Shown here: positions 60,744 through 64,000 of the stretch, piece by piece
How positions within the stretch are numbered: position 1 is the first letter of the stretch
Layout of the letters: every line of letters starts with the position of its first letter
From: Mitsuaria sp. 7
Lineage (GTDB): Bacteria; Pseudomonadota; Gammaproteobacteria; Burkholderiales; Burkholderiaceae_C
NCBI RefSeq assembly: GCF_001653795.1
Contig: NZ_CP011514.1
Span: 4,956,727 to 5,020,726, forward strand
DNA: 64,000 nt
Direction: 5' to 3'
Made by a program: the position numbers and the translations under genes
Notes under the pieces: model-generated
Seen by the model: the letters and a program-made list of their open reading frames with translations, nothing else
Database searches by the model: none
What the model was told of the DNA's origin: nothing

Positions 60744-61691
60744 TTACCCGATCGTCCGGGCCAGGGTCCGCACCCACCCGATGCGGCCCTGCTCCCTCAG
60801 CCCCGAGTCGATGAAGCCGGCCTTCTCATACGCGCGTCGCCCGGGTGCGTTGTCCTCGTCGACCGAGAGCACCAGCCGTGTCGACGCCGGCCATTGCTCG
60901 CGGACCCAGTCGAAGACGGCGCGGAGCGCCAGGGTGCCCAATCCCTTGCCCTGATGCGCGAGGTCGATCCGCATGGCGCTGATGACGGCATCCGACGCGT
61001 GCGCCCAGGGGGGCAGGCTCGCGCTGCGCTTGAGCACCAGGAAGCCGACGACCTGCCGACGGTCGAGGATGGCCAAGCCGGTCACGTTGCCCTCCGCATC
61101 GGCATCGCAGGTCTGCATGGCGCGCTCGACGCTGCCGGCGAATTCGAGCTGCTCATCGGTGACCGACAGCGTCGACCCGGCCCGCCTTTCGGCATCGGTC
61201 AGCAGGTCCCATGTCTTCAAGGCAATGACGGGACTGGCGGGCCTCACGTAGTAGCAATCGAACTCGCCCTCTTCGACGAGTTCGAAGCCATGGCGCTTGT
61301 AGAAGCGATTCGAATCGCTCTGCTTCAGCGCGCCGACCCGCACCGGCAGGCCGAGCCGCCGCGATTCATCGAAGACGTCCGCCAGCACGGCGGCGCCGAT
61401 GCCGTGACCCTGGCTCGGCGGATCGATGTAGAGGTGATCCAGCGACAGCCATTGCGCCTGCGGCGTCGTGACGACGAAGCCGACGCGATGTCCGTCGACG
61501 ACGATATGCCGGGTGCGCGCCGGGTCGAAGCTGGACAGGAAACGCTCGCGGGCACGCTGGGGATCGAAGCGGCCGATGCGCTCCAGGCTTTCGCGCATGG
61601 CGGCAATGCGCAGGGCCACCAGGGCCTCGACGTCCGTGGACTCAGCGCGTTGGAACTGGAGGATAGACGGGGCGACGGGAGCGTGGATCAT
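60744..61691 (-). CDS. Tandem double GNAT N-acetyltransferase
   Basis: 315 aa from the ATG at 61691 (MIHAPVAPSILQFQRAES); the frame is open further up to 61868, into the leader with the terminator. Two GNAT domains: the first with the CoA loop PSQGHGIGAAVLADVFDESR, the second with LAHQGKGLGTLALRAVFDWV. Both keep the Q-G-x-G-x-G/A pattern. It may be two acetyltransferases fused, with different acceptors; the acceptors are unknown. Confidence 0.88.
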   Translation of the reverse strand: MIHAPVAPSILQFQRAESTDVEALVALRIAAMRESLERIGRFDPQRARERFLSSFDPARTRHIVVDGHRVGFVVTTPQAQWLSLDHLYIDPPSQGHGIGAAVLADVFDESRRLGLPVRVGALKQSDSNRFYKRHGFELVEEGEFDCYYVRPASPVIALKTWDLLTDAERRAGSTLSVTDEQLEFAGSVERAMQTCDADAEGNVTGLAILDRRQVVGFLVLKRSASLPPWAHASDAVISAMRIDLAHQGKGLGTLALRAVFDWVREQWPASTRLVLSVDEDNAPGRRAYEKAGFIDSGLREQGRIGWVRTLARTIG

Positions 61692-61788
61692 GGCGACGGA
61701 TTCTCCGCGCGTCCCGGCGGTCATCCGGGCATCTTGCAAGGACCGACCGAGACACGGCTGCAGACTCGCCGCTCCCCTCTCGACGTGC

Positions 61789-61825
61789 AAAAAAGGACGC
61801 CCGACCAGCAGAGCTGACCGGGCGT
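61789..61825 (-). terminator. Intrinsic terminator in the leader of the GNAT gene
   Basis: On the minus strand a 13-bp stem (two G-T pairs), 3-base loop (arms at 61797-61809 and 61813-61825) followed by six Ts (A6 at 61789-61794). It lies 98 bp upstream of the GNAT start, so it stops transcription before the gene unless antiterminated. Confidence 0.8.
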
Positions 61826-62105
61826 TGCAAGTCCTAGAAAGGACGTCGTTGGGATCGGTGCCGTCCACCGGGGCCTTGTGGCCGCGCCGTTGGAGGGCGT
61901 GAGATCAACTCTAGGGCGAACCCTGAGCGGGCGGCATCCCCTCAAGGTGGGATACGTGCGCAAAATGGTGAGCAGGCGTAAGAGGCACTCCGCATTACGG
62001 AAAACCGTACGCCCCCACCTCCTTCGCCTCATGGCTTTGGTGCGGTGGCGAACAGAAGCCGTGGGATGCGGCGGTACGAACAGGCCGACCGGATAATCGC
62101 CCCCC
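61826..62105 (-). ncRNA. Candidate structured leader or small RNA
   Basis: 280 bp without a credible gene between the GNAT terminator and the UPF0149 gene. On the minus strand I see hairpins such as TACGG-TTTT-CCGTA (near 61998) and ATCCC-N7-GGGAT-like elements, all upstream of the terminator. No match to tmRNA, RNase P, SRP or common riboswitches by eye. Could be an attenuator leader or a small RNA. Speculative. Confidence 0.3.
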
Positions 62106-62930
62106 ATGACCGCGCCCAAGCACCCCAACAAGTCCGCGCCTCGCCGGCCCGCCCCCAAGACTTCCGGGGGCCCCGCCAAGACCGGGACGCCGGCGCGCGG
62201 TCCACGGCCCCAGCAGGGATTCGCTCCTTCGGGCACGTCCACGCCGTCCGCCGCGGCGGTGCCCCCCGCGCCGCCTGAAGCCTGGAGCGATGCCGATCTC
62301 GAAGAGCTGCAATCGCTGCTCGACGAGGTCCCCGCGCCACTGGAGCCGCTCGACGTCTCGATGCTGGACGGCTTCCTCGTCGCGGTGATCCTGCAGCCCA
62401 AGCCCGTGCCGTTGTCCGACTGGTGGCGCTGGGTGCTCGATTCCGAGGAAGGCCGGCCTGCGCCCGCCCGCTACGACGCGCGGCCGCTGCTGCAGCTCGT
62501 CCAGCGTCGCGAGCACGACCTCCGGCTGGCGATCAATGATCGCCAGTGGTTCGATCCCTGGGTCTTCGAACTCGACGAGGACGCGTCGGCTTCCGAGACC
62601 GTCCTGCCCTGGGTGGCCGGCTTCGCGCTCGCCGCGGACCTGTTCCCTGCGCTGATGAACCTGGACGAGACCGAGCTCACCGAGCCGCTCGCCCAGCTCT
62701 ACATGCATCTGGATCCCGACGACCTCGAGGACGCCGAGGCGCTGCTCGTGGAGATCGAAAGCCTGGAGCCGCCGGAAGAGCTCGACGACGCGGTCGAGAG
62801 CCTCGTCCGCGCCAGCCTGCTGCTGGCTGACGTGTCCCGGCCGATCCCGGCGCCCAAGCCGCAACGGCCCGGCGGCCACCGCGGTGGTCCGGGCGGCCGC
62901 GGCGGTCCGCCGCCGCGTCGCCTGCGCTGA
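62106..62930 (+). CDS. UPF0149/YecA family protein
   Basis: 274 aa. A Pro/Ala-rich, basic N-terminus (about 55 residues) precedes the UPF0149 core: LDVSMLDGFLVAVILQPKPV, WFDPWVFELDEDASASETVL, PWVAGFALAADLFPALMN. The acidic stretch DPDDLEDAEALLVEIE follows, then a basic, Gly/Arg-rich C-terminus. No C-terminal SEC-C zinc motif. Function of the family is unknown. It is convergent with the S9 peptidase, 5 bp apart. Confidence 0.85.
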   Translation: MTAPKHPNKSAPRRPAPKTSGGPAKTGTPARGPRPQQGFAPSGTSTPSAAAVPPAPPEAWSDADLEELQSLLDEVPAPLEPLDVSMLDGFLVAVILQPKPVPLSDWWRWVLDSEEGRPAPARYDARPLLQLVQRREHDLRLAINDRQWFDPWVFELDEDASASETVLPWVAGFALAADLFPALMNLDETELTEPLAQLYMHLDPDDLEDAEALLVEIESLEPPEELDDAVESLVRASLLLADVSRPIPAPKPQRPGGHRGGPGGRGGPPPRRLR

Positions 62931-62935
62931 GGCCT

Positions 62936-64000
62936 TCAGGGCTGGGGAATCGCCGCGCCAGGTCCGACCTGGCGCTTCATCCATTCGCTCATCTCCCAGA
63001 GCGTGTGACCGACCGACTCGCGCGCCGAATAGCCGTGCGACTCGAACGGCAGCGTCACGTAGCGCACCGAGCCCCCCGTGCCCGCCAGCGCCTGGTACAG
63101 CCGCGCGCTCTGGATCGGGAAGGTGCCGGAGTTGTTGTCCGCCTCGCCGTGGATCAGCAGCAGCGGCTCCTTGAGCTTGTCGGCGTAGTTGAACGGCGAG
63201 AGCTTCTGGTAGACGTCCTGTGCGTCCCAGTAGGTGCGGCGCTCGCTCTGGAAACCGAAGGGCGTCAGGCTGCGGTTGTACGCGCCGCTGCGCGCGATGC
63301 CCGCCTTGAACAGGTGGGTGTGCGCCAGCAGGTTGGCCGTCATGAACGCGCCGTAGCTGTGCCCGCCGACGACCATGTGCTCCCGGTCGCTGACGCCCAG
63401 CTCCACGGCCTTGTCGATGACCGCCTGCGCGTTGGCCGTGATCTGCGCGATGAAGCTGTCGTTCACCGTCTTCGGATCGCCGACCACCGGCATCGTCGCG
63501 TCCATCAGCACCACGTAGCCGTCCAGCAGCAGCATCAGCGGGCTGGTCGCCGCGAAGCTGTTGAAGCGGTTGCCGGAGCCGCTCACCTGACCCGCGGTCG
63601 ACGCGTCGGTGTACTCCAGCGGGTAGGCCCAGACGAAGGTCGGACGGCGCTCGCCCGCCTTGTAGCCCGGCGGCTTGTAGAGCCAGAACGACAGCTCCAC
63701 GCCGTCCGCGCGCTTGAAGCGGACGAACTCGCGCTGGATGTCGCGCAGCTGCGGCGACGGGTCCTTCGCGTCGGTCAGCGCCTGCGCCGTCGCGAGCGCA
63801 GCGCCGCCGCGCAGCATCACGTTGCCGGGCTCGCTGACGCTCTCGCGCACCGTCAGGACGCTGGCGCCTCCGGTGTCGAGCACGGCCAGCGGGCGCTCGT
63901 AATGCGCGCTGTCGCCACCGTTGGCTTCGGACCCGGACTGGAACACCCGCGTCTTCCTGTTGCCCGCCAGCACGAGCCGGTCGATGAAGGGCTTGTCGCC
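62936..64000 (-). CDS. S9-family (prolyl oligopeptidase-like) serine peptidase, 5' end beyond window
   Basis: About 355 C-terminal codons are visible; the frame is open to the right edge, so the propeller domain is incomplete. Catalytic Ser in VGGHSYGAFMTANLL, Asp in HGEADNNSGTFPIQ, His in ESHGYSARESVGH. The catalytic alpha/beta-hydrolase domain of the prolyl oligopeptidase family is complete. Cell location cannot be told, since the N-terminus is missing. The C-terminus is convergent with the UPF0149 gene. Confidence 0.9.
   Translation of the reverse strand, partial: GDKPFIDRLVLAGNRKTRVFQSGSEANGGDSAHYERPLAVLDTGGASVLTVRESVSEPGNVMLRGGAALATAQALTDAKDPSPQLRDIQREFVRFKRADGVELSFWLYKPPGYKAGERRPTFVWAYPLEYTDASTAGQVSGSGNRFNSFAATSPLMLLLDGYVVLMDATMPVVGDPKTVNDSFIAQITANAQAVIDKAVELGVSDREHMVVGGHSYGAFMTANLLAHTHLFKAGIARSGAYNRSLTPFGFQSERRTYWDAQDVYQKLSPFNYADKLKEPLLLIHGEADNNSGTFPIQSARLYQALAGTGGSVRYVTLPFESHGYSARESVGHTLWEMSEWMKRQVGPGAAIPQP

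Noticed and set aside
61826..62105. tmRNA, RNase P RNA or 4.5S RNA in the leader before the GNAT gene
   Set aside because: None of the diagnostic stretches of these RNAs (for example the tRNA-like ends of tmRNA) could be found on either strand.

Overview
The window is GC-rich DNA, densely packed with genes on both strands. The gene set (alr, arfB, radA, ilvE followed by a small zinc-finger gene, nadC, rlpA, lplT, mmsA, modABC, a cytochrome c5-type protein, PEP-CTERM proteins, an Anbu locus) fits a free-living Gram-negative betaproteobacterium of the order Burkholderiales. The genus-level resemblance (Roseateles/Mitsuaria/Rubrivivax-like) is inference only. I see no rRNA, insertion sequence, phage gene or CRISPR array, so this reads as chromosomal backbone with a few small accessory inserts. 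Both window edges cut a gene: an M20 carboxypeptidase on the left and an S9 peptidase on the right.

Region 1-10 kb holds housekeeping and transport genes: a DUF2332 protein divergent from a Crp/Fnr-type regulator with a palindromic operator between them, glutathione peroxidase, a DMT permease, an SGNH hydrolase with a TTG start, LplT, alanine racemase, ArfB and a membrane-anchored metalloprotease-like protein. Region 10-13 kb has three tandem secreted PEP-CTERM paralogs joined by near-identical direct repeats of about 220 bp. Region 13-22.5 kb has DMT and RhtB exporters, a sodium:solute symporter, radA, a small membrane protein, ilvE, a zf-CHCC protein, SnoaL-like and YheT-like proteins and a cytochrome c5. 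At 22.6-23.8 kb a tRNA-Arg(CCG) with promoter and terminator is followed by two coupled genes of unknown function. Region 24-31.5 kb carries an SDR-family epimerase, a chemotaxis receptor, a patatin-like lipase with internal membrane helices, and the molybdate set modABC plus a minimal modE, with a ModE-type palindrome ahead of modA.

Region 31.5-39.5 kb holds the most unusual protein, a secreted calcineurin-like phosphoesterase domain that seems to have lost its metal ligands, fused to a domain resembling domain 4 of cholesterol-dependent cytolysins. It also holds a Cache-PAS-GGDEF protein and a four-gene ATP-grasp / alpha-E / transglutaminase / Anbu locus. Region 39.5-46 kb has a PIN-like/DUF433-type toxin-antitoxin pair, a gntR-led amino-acid ABC operon with overlapping genes, and an orphan PD-(D/E)XK-like protein. 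Region 46-54.5 kb contains nadC, an FAH-family hydrolase, rlpA, an SDR, two tandem diguanylate cyclases and a TonB siderophore receptor with a Fur box. Region 54.7-64 kb contains a TPR-GGDEF protein, mmsA divergent from a LysR regulator, a coiled-coil protein, a lipoprotein, a double-GNAT protein preceded by a terminator-bearing leader, a UPF0149 protein and the S9 peptidase. Four GGDEF proteins, all with an apparent RxxD inhibitory site, point to heavy use of c-di-GMP signalling.
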